11,755 nucleotides of DNA from Candidatus Zixiibacteriota bacterium (GCA_030670005.1 DAOVCL010000046.1:1-11755); one strand, 5' to 3'; shown: positions 1 through 7,169, counted from the first letter of the stretch. The notes: a model not told the origin generated them from the letters alone. Translations and numbers: made by a program.

Positions 1-2977
1 GTCTGCCGCAACAATTCTTATACTTCTTTCCAGATCCACAAGGGCAGGGATCGTTCCTCCCCACCTTCTTCCTCACCCTTACCGGAGTTGGCTTACCGGT
101 GGGGGAAGGGGGGGAAACGAACCCCTGGGCCCGGGGATGCAGCTCCCTCACCTCCTCCGGCTGGCTGGGAGCAACCAGGGGTCTTATCTGGGCCTTGAAT
201 ATAACTTCGAGCACCTCCTGATTTATCTGATCAAGAAGGCCCAGGAACATATCGAAGGCCTCCCGTTTATATTCTACCAGGGGGTCCTTCTGTCCGTAGG
301 CCCTCAGTCCTATCCCCTCCTTCAACTGGTCAAGCTCGTAGAGGTGCTCCTTCCACCGCTCATCGATCACCTGCAGGGTGGCCAGCCTCTCTAATTGTCT
401 GAGCTGTTCGGCTCCCAGCTCGGCTTCCCTCCTCTGGTAGGCGGCCAGAACATCTTCCTTTATCAGCTCTTTCAGCCTCAAATCCTTTCCCTTCTTGCCC
501 TTAATCTCACCGAAGTCAGCCTCCACAAGGAACAACCTCCTCAGTTCCTCCTTTAACCCCCCCAAGTCCCACTCCTCTGGATAGAGCTTTGGGTCCACAT
601 AGGAGTTAATCTTGTTTTCCAGCACCTCATCTATCATCTCCTCTATATCCTGATGGAGATCCTCCCCCTCTAAGGCGTGGAGCCTACGATCATAGATCAC
701 CTCCCTCTGACGGTTCATCACATCATCATACTCCAAGAGGTGCTTCCTGATGGAGAAGTTCTGGGCCTCAACCCTCTTCTGCGCCCTCTGGATGGCCCTG
801 GTGACCATAGGATGTCTGATCACCTCCCCCTCCTCTACCCCTAACTTATCCATCACGGCGGCTATCCTCTCCGAGCCGAAGAGCCTCATCAGATCATCCT
901 CTAAGGAGAGGTAGAAGCGGGAGGAGCCGGGGTCTCCCTGCCGACCGCTTCTTCCCCGCAACTGGCGGTCAATGCGGCGGGCCTCATGTCGTTCGGTGCC
1001 GATGATGCGTAGGCCACAGGGGACATCCTCCCCACAACTGAGCTCATCATAGTAAGGGCAGACTTCGCCCTCTTCGGGGGAGGCAACAACCTTACAACCT
1101 GGGTGCTTGACCACCCCTGGCCCCAGCTTTATATCGGTTCCCCTACCGGCCATATTGGTGGCAATGGTCACCGCCCCCTTCTGGCCGGCCAGGGAAACTA
1201 TCTCTGCCTCCCTCTGGTGATGCTTGGCGTTGAGCACCGAATGGGGTATGCCCCGATGACGGAGCATGCGGGAGAGGGTCTCAGAAACCTCCACAGAGAC
1301 CGTTCCCACCAGAACAGGGTGTCCCTGCTGGTGGAGCTTAGCCACCTCCTCGATGATGGCGTTATACTTCTCTCTCCTTGTGCGGAAGATCACATCATCA
1401 TAGTCGACCCTGCGCACGGGCTCATTGGTGGGGGTGACTGCCACAGCTAGGTCGTATATGTCCCAGAACTCGCTTGCCTCTGTCTCCGCTGTGCCGGTCA
1501 TCCCGGCCAGCTTATCATAAAGCCGGAAGTAGTTCTGCAGGGTAATGGTGGCCAAGGTCTGGGTCTCCCTCTCGATCCTTACCCCTTCCTTGGCCTCCAA
1601 GGCCTGATGAAGGCCATCTGAGTATCTCCTCCCGGGAAGGAGTCGGCCGGTGAACTCATCAACTATCATCACCTTGCCATCTTGGACCACATAATCCTTA
1701 TCCTTCTCAAAGTGGGAATAGGCCTTAAGCAGTTGGTTGATGTTGTGGATCTTCTCGCTCCTCTCGGCGTACTCCCTATGGAGCTTATCCTTTAGTCTCT
1801 CCCTATCCGTTTTGGAAAGGGATTCATCTGAATCGATGCGGTGGACCTCCACGCTCAGATCGGGCAGGAGGAAAAGCTCCCTCTGCTTAGAAGTCTGAGA
1901 GGTCAAAAACTCGATCCCCTTCTCCATAAGATTAATGCTATTCTCCCTTTCATCAATGCTGAAATAGAGTTGCTCATCTATCTCCCCCATCCGTTTGTCC
2001 CGCAGGTAATCGTTCTCCACCCTCCCGATGAGCTTCTTCACCCCCTGCTCCTTCAAAAGCTTCGTCAACCTCTTATTCTTGGGAGCCCCTCGGGTGGCAG
2101 CCAGCAGTTTAACCCCGGCCTCATAATCCTTCCCCTCCCTGAGGAGCTCCTCCCCTTCGGCCACCAGCCGGTTGACCAGCGGGTTCTGCTTTCTTCTCAC
2201 CAACTCCCTCACCTGGGGATGTAGCTCATCATACCTGTGAGTGGAGACTGAGACCGGGCCAGAGATAATCAGGGGAGTTCTGGCCTCATCGATGAGGACC
2301 GAGTCCACCTCATCAACGATAGCATAGTAGTGGCCCCTCTGCACCCTGTCCTCTAGCCGGATGGACATATTGTCCCTCAGATAGTCGAAGCCAAATTCAT
2401 TGTTTGTGCCATAGGTTATGTCACAATTATACTGGGCCTTTCTCTCCTCGGAGTCCATTTGGTTTTGGATACATCCCACAGAGAGGCCCAAGAACTCGTA
2501 GATTTTCCCCATCCATTGGGCATCTCGGCGGGCAAGGTAGTCGTTAACGGTAACCAGGTGCACCCCTTTACCAGTGAGAGCGTTGAGGTAGATGGGCATA
2601 GTGGCCACCAGGGTCTTTCCCTCACCCGTGGCCATCTCAGCGATCTTCCCCTGATGGAGGACAACCGCCCCCACAAGCTGCACATCGAAGGGGATCATAT
2701 CCCATTCGATCTCAATGCCACTGACATCCCAACGTTTTCCCACCAACCGACGGCAGGTCTCCTTGACCACAGCAAAGGCCTCCGGCAGGAGGTCATCGAG
2801 GGTCTCCCCCTGGGATAGCCTCTCCTTGAACTCCTCGGTCTTGGCGGAGAGCTCCTCATCGGAGAGCTTCTCCAGCCCCTCGCAGATGGAGTTTATCTCC
2901 TCCACTAAAGGGAGTATCTTCTTTACATCCCTCTCTTGCTTGGAGCCGAAGATCTTTGTCAGCACGTGGCCAAACAT
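1..2977 (-). CDS. secA: SecA, preprotein translocase ATPase (3' end outside window)
   Basis: SecA is the cytoplasmic/peripheral-membrane ATPase that pushes unfolded preproteins through SecYEG. About 992 residues are visible, starting MFGHVLTKIFGSKQ. Walker A MATGEGKT lies at residues 115-122 and Walker B DEVD at 222-225. The preprotein cross-linking domain follows (about 235-420) and is enlarged as in Bacteroidetes-type SecA; then come EFTGR, MTGTAETEA and the second motor domain with NMAGRGTDIKLG and QLRGRSGRQGDPG. The helical scaffold region carries LLEYDDVMNRQRE. The end is a SEC-C zinc finger (C978, C980, C989, C990) two residues before the window edge, so very little is missing. An insertion with four cysteines (C628, C640, C648, C654) sits in the second motor domain. 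The ATG at 2977 is the only sensible start, since the upstream ATG at 2982 is out of frame. No good Shine-Dalgarno precedes it. Identification is certain; the function of the insertion is unknown. Confidence 0.98.
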   Translation of the reverse strand, partial: MFGHVLTKIFGSKQERDVKKILPLVEEINSICEGLEKLSDEELSAKTEEFKERLSQGETLDDLLPEAFAVVKETCRRLVGKRWDVSGIEIEWDMIPFDVQLVGAVVLHQGKIAEMATGEGKTLVATMPIYLNALTGKGVHLVTVNDYLARRDAQWMGKIYEFLGLSVGCIQNQMDSEERKAQYNCDITYGTNNEFGFDYLRDNMSIRLEDRVQRGHYYAIVDEVDSVLIDEARTPLIISGPVSVSTHRYDELHPQVRELVRRKQNPLVNRLVAEGEELLREGKDYEAGVKLLAATRGAPKNKRLTKLLKEQGVKKLIGRVENDYLRDKRMGEIDEQLYFSIDERENSINLMEKGIEFLTSQTSKQRELFLLPDLSVEVHRIDSDESLSKTDRERLKDKLHREYAERSEKIHNINQLLKAYSHFEKDKDYVVQDGKVMIVDEFTGRLLPGRRYSDGLHQALEAKEGVRIERETQTLATITLQNYFRLYDKLAGMTGTAETEASEFWDIYDLAVAVTPTNEPVRRVDYDDVIFRTRREKYNAIIEEVAKLHQQGHPVLVGTVSVEVSETLSRMLRHRGIPHSVLNAKHHQREAEIVSLAGQKGAVTIATNMAGRGTDIKLGPGVVKHPGCKVVASPEEGEVCPYYDELSCGEDVPCGLRIIGTERHEARRIDRQLRGRSGRQGDPGSSRFYLSLEDDLMRLFGSERIAAVMDKLGVEEGEVIRHPMVTRAIQRAQKRVEAQNFSIRKHLLEYDDVMNRQREVIYDRRLHALEGEDLHQDIEEMIDEVLENKINSYVDPKLYPEEWDLGGLKEELRRLFLVEADFGEIKGKKGKDLRLKELIKEDVLAAYQRREAELGAEQLRQLERLATLQVIDERWKEHLYELDQLKEGIGLRAYGQKDPLVEYKREAFDMFLGLLDQINQEVLEVIFKAQIRPLVAPSQPEEVRELHPRAQGFVSPPSPTGKPTPVRVRKKVGRNDPCPCGSGKKYKNCCGR

Positions 2978-2986
2978 CTCATATTA

Positions 2987-3015
2987 AAGATAAACCCCTG
3001 GGGGAAATTTGGCAA
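2987..3015 (-). promoter_or_regulatory. Candidate sigma70-type promoter of secA
   Basis: On the minus strand, TTGCCA (3015-3010) is followed by a 17-nt spacer and TATCTT (2992-2987). The -10 ends only 9 nt before the secA ATG, so the transcript would begin about 3 nt upstream of the start codon. This fits the absence of a Shine-Dalgarno sequence. The -10 matches the consensus at 4 of 6 positions, so this is a moderate call. Confidence 0.4.
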
Positions 3016-3070
3016 GCCTTTTTTAGGGGGGATTTGACCAAGAACTATGTGGGAGAGGTCTCTCTGCTCG

Positions 3071-3092
3071 TTGGGGATGTTATCATCCCCAA
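3071..3092. repeat. Perfect 9-bp hairpin
   Basis: TTGGGGATG, loop TTAT, CATCCCCAA. It is directly adjacent to the dispersed repeat-like hairpin that follows. No T-tract follows on the plus strand, so it is not an obvious terminator. Confidence 0.6.
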
Positions 3093-3093
3093 T

Positions 3094-3130
3094 TGTCATT
3101 GCGAGGGCGGAAGCCCGAAGCAATCTCCCT
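3094..3130. repeat. Dispersed TCATTGCGAGG-type intergenic element
   Basis: The segment starts TGTCATTGCGAGG and ends GAAGCAATCTCC. It folds as TTGC/GCAA and GGGC/GCCC around GGAA (3099-3123). The wording matches a family of short palindromic intergenic elements (GTCATTGCGAGG...GAAGCAATCTC) that I recognise from many unrelated bacterial genomes. The 6-bp hairpin AGCGGA/TCCGCT at 3137-3152 follows directly. Confidence 0.55.
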
Positions 3131-3195
3131 GGGAATAGCGGATTACTCCGCTCTTGTGCTGTCAGGGCTCCTGCCCCGACTGAAATAAACCGTAG

Positions 3196-3226
3196 CGCCC
3201 CATTTTACATGGGGCGTTCTTTCCTT
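3196..3226 (+). terminator. Terminator-like hairpin, plus strand
   Basis: CGCCCCAT, loop TTTAC, ATGGGGCG, followed by TTCTTTCCTT. The shape is that of an intrinsic terminator read on the plus strand. No plus-strand gene lies upstream in this interval, so it may be a repeat-borne hairpin or may shield secA from antisense transcription. Confidence 0.4.
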
Positions 3227-3274
3227 ATCCCTAACCCTCTGATGGGCCTGGGGGGAGAGAGGTCTCCAATGTTA

Positions 3275-3307
3275 AACCTCCCGCAGATTCCAAATCTGCG
3301 GGAGGTT
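3275..3307. repeat. Perfect 15-bp inverted repeat
   Basis: The arms AACCTCCCGCAGATT (3275-3289) and AATCTGCGGGAGGTT (3293-3307) are exactly complementary around the loop CCA. This very stable hairpin lies downstream of the minus-strand lipoprotein genes and the relic, and may stop their transcription before secA. The T-run after it on the minus strand is poor, so it could equally be a mobile palindrome. Confidence 0.6.
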
Positions 3308-3381
3308 CATTTTATAAAGCCCACGTCCGGATAGCCAGACAGTTGAATCACGACTACGTGAATCAGACATTAGAGAATCTC

Positions 3382-3465
3382 TAACTACCGATCCCTGACT
3401 ATTGACCTCTATCTGCTGATCCTTGACCCCTGACTACTGATCTCTGACCTCTGTAAACTGTTACC
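3382..3465. repeat. Degenerate tandem repeat with 7-bp period
   Basis: Twelve consecutive units keep exact 7-nt phase, most beginning TGA or TGT, for example TGACTAT, TGACCTC, TGATCCT, TGACCCC, TGACTAC and TGATCTC. Units vary by one to three bases. Similar phased units occur at 9528-9576, in the opposite orientation, where TGTAAACTG recurs as CAGTTTACA. Confidence 0.7.
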
Positions 3466-3513
3466 CTCGTTTTATTCCCCAGAGTTGTGTGAGGCAGTCT
3501 CTATCTCTCATCT

Positions 3514-3705
3514 CTATCTGATCAGTACGAGCTTCCTCGTCTCCACAAAATCCCCAGCCTTCAGCCGATAAAAGTAAATGCCGCTGGAGAAAGAACTCGC
3601 ATCCCACCTGGCAACCTTATATCCGGCTTTTTGCTTTCCATCAACCAAACTTGCCACTTTCTAACCGAAGATGGTGTAAACTTCCAGTCTAACCTGAGTA
3701 GCCTC
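3514..3705 (-). pseudogene. Relic of a type IX secretion C-terminal sorting domain
   Basis: The frame reads EATQVRLEVYTIFG, then a stop (TAG, 3663-3661), then KVASLVDGKQKAGYKVARWD, ASSFSSGIYFYRLKAGDF and VETRKLVLIR, ending at TAG (3516-3514). This is the family pattern of the T9SS type A / FlgD-Ig-like sorting domain, which sits at the C-terminus of large secreted proteins and directs them through the type IX system. The internal TAG stands where the family has Gln (GQKV) and is one base from CAG. A second in-frame TAG (3708-3706) lies just upstream, and the expected body of a large secreted protein is absent: the next gene upstream is an intact small lipoprotein. This is therefore the remnant tail of a deleted gene. 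The domain call is firm; the original protein is unknown. Confidence 0.85.
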
Positions 3706-3805
3706 CTAAAAACCGCAGCAGCTTACCTTGTCGGTCTCTGTATGAAGGCGTGACTTGGAGGGCCATTGATCTTCCACCGACATCCCTCGGCGGGACATGC
3801 CACTT

Positions 3806-4102
3806 TTACTTAGTGACAGTTACGGTACGAGAGTGAACGGTTACAACGCCCGTAAAACAGTTGATGATGACATCCAGCACAGACTGCTCCGTCCTGATCT
3901 TATAATCCTCTACACCTTTAGCCATCTCTGCTGTATCAACATCATTTATGGGAACCAATCCCCACAGAACGTACCACTGGCGTTTTTGAATCATCTCGTC
4001 CCCTTGGGGACCGTCACCCACCTTGTGAATGTGAGCTGCACACCCCACAAGAGACAGTATAAAAAGGAACAAAAGAAAGGCTGATACTGCTCTCTTAAAC
4101 AT
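3806..4102 (-). CDS. Small Bor/Iss-like lipoprotein
   Basis: The protein has 98 residues. It begins with a classic lipoprotein signal: MFKR, a hydrophobic run (residues 5-19) and the lipobox LVGC, with the lipidated cysteine at 21. The mature part of about 78 residues includes QWYVLWGLVPIND, then VDTAEMAKGVEDYKIRTEQS, and ends TGVVTVHSRTVTVTK. The small size, the W..(L/F)WGL core and the beta-rich valine/threonine tail resemble the Bor/Iss family of surface lipoproteins, but similarity is judged by eye only. The ATG at 4102 is chosen because AGGAGG lies 5 nt before it. The in-frame GTG at 4108 overlaps that Shine-Dalgarno and is unlikely. The gene starts 15 bp after the upstream lipoprotein gene ends, so the two are probably one operon. 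Confidence 0.75.
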   Translation of the reverse strand: MFKRAVSAFLLFLFILSLVGCAAHIHKVGDGPQGDEMIQKRQWYVLWGLVPINDVDTAEMAKGVEDYKIRTEQSVLDVIINCFTGVVTVHSRTVTVTK

Positions 4103-4117
4103 AATCACCTCCTCTCG

Positions 4118-4729
4118 TTAAGGAAACCCCTGGAAAGAGCCGATGGAAGACTCAATGGCCTTTATCTGCTGACGATAGACCGAATGAGGCACTACGTAAT
4201 CGATCTGAAAGGGCCGCTTTTGGGGACCGTAACACAGCAATTTGAATATGATCCGTTCGCCATCGGTGATGAGAAACTGAAAGACGTTTATATCGTCAAT
4301 TCGAAATGCCCCCTCCTTCATTTTCACACTGGGAAATTTTGTCTTAAGTAGCGATCGGTATTCTCCCAATGGACTGAGGATCTGGTCGCTCAAATCTAAA
4401 CCGGTTAACCGTGACAAGCTGCAGGAACTTCCGTTCTGTAAATTGATGAAGAACTGGATCGGCATCACTTGAATATTGTCCTGTTGCCCCATCGCAGCTA
4501 AAAGCCTCTTCTTGGCCTCCTCCATTGTCGTGTCAGGTACTTGCTCCCATCCTATCGGCGGATGAAAGGCAAACCCCAGAGTTGAATCCAGGAAAGAGGG
4601 ACCCAAAAGCGATTCGTCAACCTCAAAGGATAGTGTCTCAATGTGCTGACGGGGTTCGTTTCCCCTACTACAGGTGATTACTAAGGCCAGGGCAAAGGTA
4701 ATGGCCAGACAGTTCCATTTCATTAACAT
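4118..4729 (-). CDS. Uncharacterised secreted lipoprotein, possibly PsbP/DUF1795-like
   Basis: The protein has 203 residues. MLMKWN is followed by a hydrophobic run and VITC, the presumed lipid-modified cysteine being residue 20. Threonine at -1 is atypical for a lipobox, so lipidation is likely but not certain. The mature part includes STLGFAFHPPIGWEQVPD, SEC-independent soluble sequence, DDINVFQFLITDGERIIFKL and a final segment QIDYVVPHSVYRQQIKAIES ending SIGSFQGFP. This order (a 'fdpPpGW' opening, central beta strands, a terminal 'iesSigSF' helix) is like PsbP/DUF1795-type lipoproteins, a fold-level guess only. AGGTGAG lies 6 nt before the ATG at 4729; the in-frame ATG at 4762 has no such site. 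It is first in a two-gene operon with the Bor-like lipoprotein and is read from the promoter at 4800-4828. Confidence 0.75.
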   Translation of the reverse strand: MLMKWNCLAITFALALVITCSRGNEPRQHIETLSFEVDESLLGPSFLDSTLGFAFHPPIGWEQVPDTTMEEAKKRLLAAMGQQDNIQVMPIQFFINLQNGSSCSLSRLTGLDLSDQILSPLGEYRSLLKTKFPSVKMKEGAFRIDDINVFQFLITDGERIIFKLLCYGPQKRPFQIDYVVPHSVYRQQIKAIESSIGSFQGFP

Positions 4730-4799
4730 AGCTTGCTCACCTATTTTCGTTCCCCAATTCATTTCGGTATCATTCGCATATATGTGTCGAAATCGTTAA

Positions 4800-4828
4800 A
4801 CTATAACACAAAAGTTAAAACAGGTCAA
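4800..4828 (-). promoter_or_regulatory. Sigma70-type promoter of the lipoprotein operon
   Basis: On the minus strand, TTGACC (4828-4823), a 17-nt spacer and TATAGT (4805-4800). Each hexamer differs from consensus at one position and the spacing is optimal. Transcription would start near 4793, giving a leader of about 64 nt before the ATG at 4729. Confidence 0.65.
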
Positions 4829-4913
4829 GTCAAAAGTTGACTGAGAACCCCACGAGGTTACCACCCTCGATATCATCTGCCCCCCCAGTAACAAGAGGAT
4901 AGGCTTTTTAACC

Positions 4914-4942
4914 TTGACAGGGGAAAACCGCTTTGCTAACTT
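4914..4942 (+). promoter_or_regulatory. Possible promoter of pcrA/uvrD
   Basis: A perfect -35 TTGACA (4914-4919) is followed 17 nt later by a weak -10 TAACTT (4937-4942), 22 nt before the helicase ATG. The -10 matches at only three positions. It lies in the roughly 235-nt divergent region shared with the lipoprotein promoter. Confidence 0.4.
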
Positions 4943-4964
4943 AACTTTTGGATAAGTAGCCATT

Positions 4965-7103
4965 ATGAAGAATCTTTTGGATGATCTCAATCCGGCCCAG
5001 AGGGAGGCAGTGGAGCAAACAGAGGGTCCCCTTCTGGTCTTGGCCGGGGCAGGAAGCGGCAAGACGAGGGCTCTCACCTACCGGGTGGCCTATCTTGTTG
5101 ACCATAAGGGTGTCAGCCCCAATAACATACTGGCTGTTACCTTCACCAATAAGGCGGCCCGGGAGATGAAGGAGAGGATCAGTAAACTCCTGCCCCGAGG
5201 AGTGGTAAGTCCCTGGGTGGCTACTATTCACTCCACCTGCGCCAGGATCCTGAGGCGACACATTGATCTAATGGGGTTTAATCCTGGGTTTACCATCTAT
5301 GACGATGATGACCAGCTCTCCCTGATCAAGGGGCTGATGAAGGAGTTGGAGCTCCCTACTTTAAGGTTTTCCCCATCTGCGGTGAGGGCCAGGATCGAAT
5401 GGGCCAAAAACAACCTCATCGGGGAGGGGGAATACGGAAGGGAGAGCAGGGACTATATGGAAAGGGTAGTGGCCGAGGTCTACGAGCATTATCAGAGGAG
5501 GCTGCGTGACTATGGTGCCTTGGACTTCTCCGACCTGATAATGAAGGCCGTTGAGCTCTTCACATCCTTCCCTGATGTTTTGAGTCACTATCAGGAGAGG
5601 TTCAGATATATCCTGGTGGATGAATACCAGGATACCAACCACGCCCAATACAGGTGGCTCAACCTTCTGGCCTCGGCCCATCGTAACCTCTGTGTGGTAG
5701 GGGATGACGATCAGTCCATTTATGGATGGAGGGGAGCAGATATAAGGAACATCCTCGAGTTTGAGAAGGATTATCCCCAGGCCAAAGTGGTCAGGTTGGA
5801 GAGGAACTACCGCTCCACCCAGATGATCTTACAGGCAGCAGGCTCCGTGGTGGGGAACAACTTAGGGCGAAAGGGAAAAACGCTTTGGACTGAGAGGAAG
5901 GGGGGAGAGAGGATTTCCCTCTATGGTTGCGGGGATGAGAGGGAGGAGGCAGCCTCCATTCTGCAGGTTATCAAAGATCTGCGGAGAGAGGAGGGGGAGG
6001 GATATGGGAATTTCGTCATCCTTTACCGCACAAACGCCCAATCCAGAATTTTAGAGGAAGAGTTCAGAAGGGAGACCATCCCCTATATCATCGTGGGAGG
6101 GGTAAGATTCTATGAGAGGAGGGAGGTGAAGGACATCTTGGCCTACCTCAGGGTTATCGCTAACCCCCTGGATGAGGTTAGCCTTCTGAGGATAATTAAT
6201 GTCCCCCACAGGGGGATCGGTGAGGGGACGAGATTAAAGATCGCCAGGTATGCCCGGGATCATAACCTCCCTTTCTTTGAGGCTATGCAAAGGGTTGATG
6301 AGCTGAAGGGACTTCAAACCTCCTATCGGAGAGCAGTGAAGGGATTTGTGGAGTTGATAACCGAGTTGCAGGCTGAATCCAGAAAAATCCCTCTACCCCA
6401 ACTGGTGGAGAGAACCATTAACCAAACAGGCTATCTGCCCCTGCTGGAGTCTCAGGGGACCTTGGAGGCCCAGGGGAGGGTAGAGAACATAAAGGAACTT
6501 CTCAACGCCACTAAGGACTTTGCCGAGAGGAGCCCAGAGCCATCTCTACAATCCTATCTGGAGGAGGTCTCCCTGATTACGGATATTGATAGCTGGAACG
6601 GAACCTCTCAGGCAGTTACCCTGATGACCCTGCACAATGCCAAGGGGCTGGAGTTCTCAGTGGTCTTCATCTGTGGGCTGGAGGAGGGGCTTCTTCCTGT
6701 TACCCATTCCCTGGATAGCCCAGAGAGGCTGGAGGAGGAGAGAAGGCTCTTCTATGTGGGCCTCACCCGGGCCAAGGATAGGGTCATCCTCACCTATGCC
6801 AAAAGGAGGAGGAGGTATGAGGGAAGCTACGGCAGTCCCCCTTCCCGCTTTTTGATGGAGATCCCCGAGGATCTTCTGGAAAGGAAGAGCCCCAGTTGGG
6901 GGCTGACCACAAGAGAGGAAGGTGATCTTTTTCCATTGCCCTTGAAGAGGGGAAGCGTGGTTAGGCATCCATCCTGGGGGGAAGGGATAGTTATGAAAAC
7001 GGAAGGCTCGGATGAGAACCTTAAGTTAACCGTTATGTTCCCTGGTCACAGACTAAAGAAGATCCTGGTCAAATATGCCGACCTGGAGATAATCTCCTAC
7101 TGA
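4965..7103 (+). CDS. pcrA: ATP-dependent 3'-5' DNA helicase PcrA/UvrD
   Basis: This superfamily 1A helicase unwinds DNA in nucleotide excision and mismatch repair, clears RecA filaments and assists at transcription-replication conflicts. The 712 residues match the usual family length. Visible motifs are the Q-motif LNPAQREAV (8-16), Walker A AGAGSGKT (27-34), motif Ia AVTFTNKAAREM (57-68), motif II VDEYQDTN (218-225), motif III GDDDQSIYGWRGAD (246-259), motif IV LERNYRST (278-285), motif V VTLMTLHNAKGLEF (551-564) and motif VI EERRLFYVGLTRAKDRV (591-607). The tail from about 660 (RGSVVRHPSWGEGIV ... LVKYADLEII) is the Tudor-like PcrA/UvrD C-terminal domain that binds RNA polymerase. The ATG at 4965 yields the standard N-terminus; its Shine-Dalgarno is weak. 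It stands alone, divergent from the lipoprotein operon. Nothing is missing or unusual. UvrD and PcrA are naming alternatives for the same family. Confidence 0.97.
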   Translation: MKNLLDDLNPAQREAVEQTEGPLLVLAGAGSGKTRALTYRVAYLVDHKGVSPNNILAVTFTNKAAREMKERISKLLPRGVVSPWVATIHSTCARILRRHIDLMGFNPGFTIYDDDDQLSLIKGLMKELELPTLRFSPSAVRARIEWAKNNLIGEGEYGRESRDYMERVVAEVYEHYQRRLRDYGALDFSDLIMKAVELFTSFPDVLSHYQERFRYILVDEYQDTNHAQYRWLNLLASAHRNLCVVGDDDQSIYGWRGADIRNILEFEKDYPQAKVVRLERNYRSTQMILQAAGSVVGNNLGRKGKTLWTERKGGERISLYGCGDEREEAASILQVIKDLRREEGEGYGNFVILYRTNAQSRILEEEFRRETIPYIIVGGVRFYERREVKDILAYLRVIANPLDEVSLLRIINVPHRGIGEGTRLKIARYARDHNLPFFEAMQRVDELKGLQTSYRRAVKGFVELITELQAESRKIPLPQLVERTINQTGYLPLLESQGTLEAQGRVENIKELLNATKDFAERSPEPSLQSYLEEVSLITDIDSWNGTSQAVTLMTLHNAKGLEFSVVFICGLEEGLLPVTHSLDSPERLEEERRLFYVGLTRAKDRVILTYAKRRRRYEGSYGSPPSRFLMEIPEDLLERKSPSWGLTTREEGDLFPLPLKRGSVVRHPSWGEGIVMKTEGSDENLKLTVMFPGHRLKKILVKYADLEIISY

Positions 7104-7110
7104 GGGTCTA

Positions 7111-7165
7111 GCGAAGCTTCACCTCCAACCGTCGAGCTATAACAGCATAAACTGGGCGAAGCTTC
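7111..7165. repeat. Two direct 10-bp copies of GCGAAGCTTC
   Basis: Identical copies at 7111-7120 and 7156-7165 are 45 bp apart, start to start. Each contains the palindrome GAAGCTTC. They lie immediately downstream of the helicase stop codon. They could be a small duplication or repeat-element edges; their role is unknown. Confidence 0.5.
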
Positions 7166-7169
7166 GAAT

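Larger units (their letters stand above)
2978..3513. other. Gene-free repeat and hairpin mosaic upstream of secA
   Basis: No credible coding sequence is seen here on either strand. The stretch holds five short inverted repeats (3071-3092, 3099-3123, 3137-3152, 3196-3216, 3275-3307), an imperfect one at 3161-3180, and a 7-bp-period degenerate tandem repeat (3382-3465). It lies between the secA promoter and the 3' end of a decayed gene, all on the minus strand. It looks like a landing zone for small dispersed repeats. Confidence 0.6.

Noticed and set aside
137..2685. Open frames antisense or out of frame within secA (for example 1103-1450, 1841-2224, 2459-2818 on the plus strand)
   Set aside because: They lie fully inside a well-conserved SecA frame, their translations are low-complexity and Pro/Leu rich, and none shows a domain.
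3382..3465. Tandem units considered as a CRISPR array
   Set aside because: The period is 7 bp with degenerate units; there are no identical 23-40-bp repeats with unique spacers and no cas genes.
3514..3705. Internal TAG in the sorting domain as a sign of TAG being read as Gln
   Set aside because: The TAG does stand where Gln is expected, and none of the intact genes with a visible stop ends in TAG (all TGA or TAA). But the second in-frame TAG at 3708-3706 does not fit a Gln position, the domain itself ends in TAG, and the rest of the protein is missing. Simple gene decay is the better explanation.
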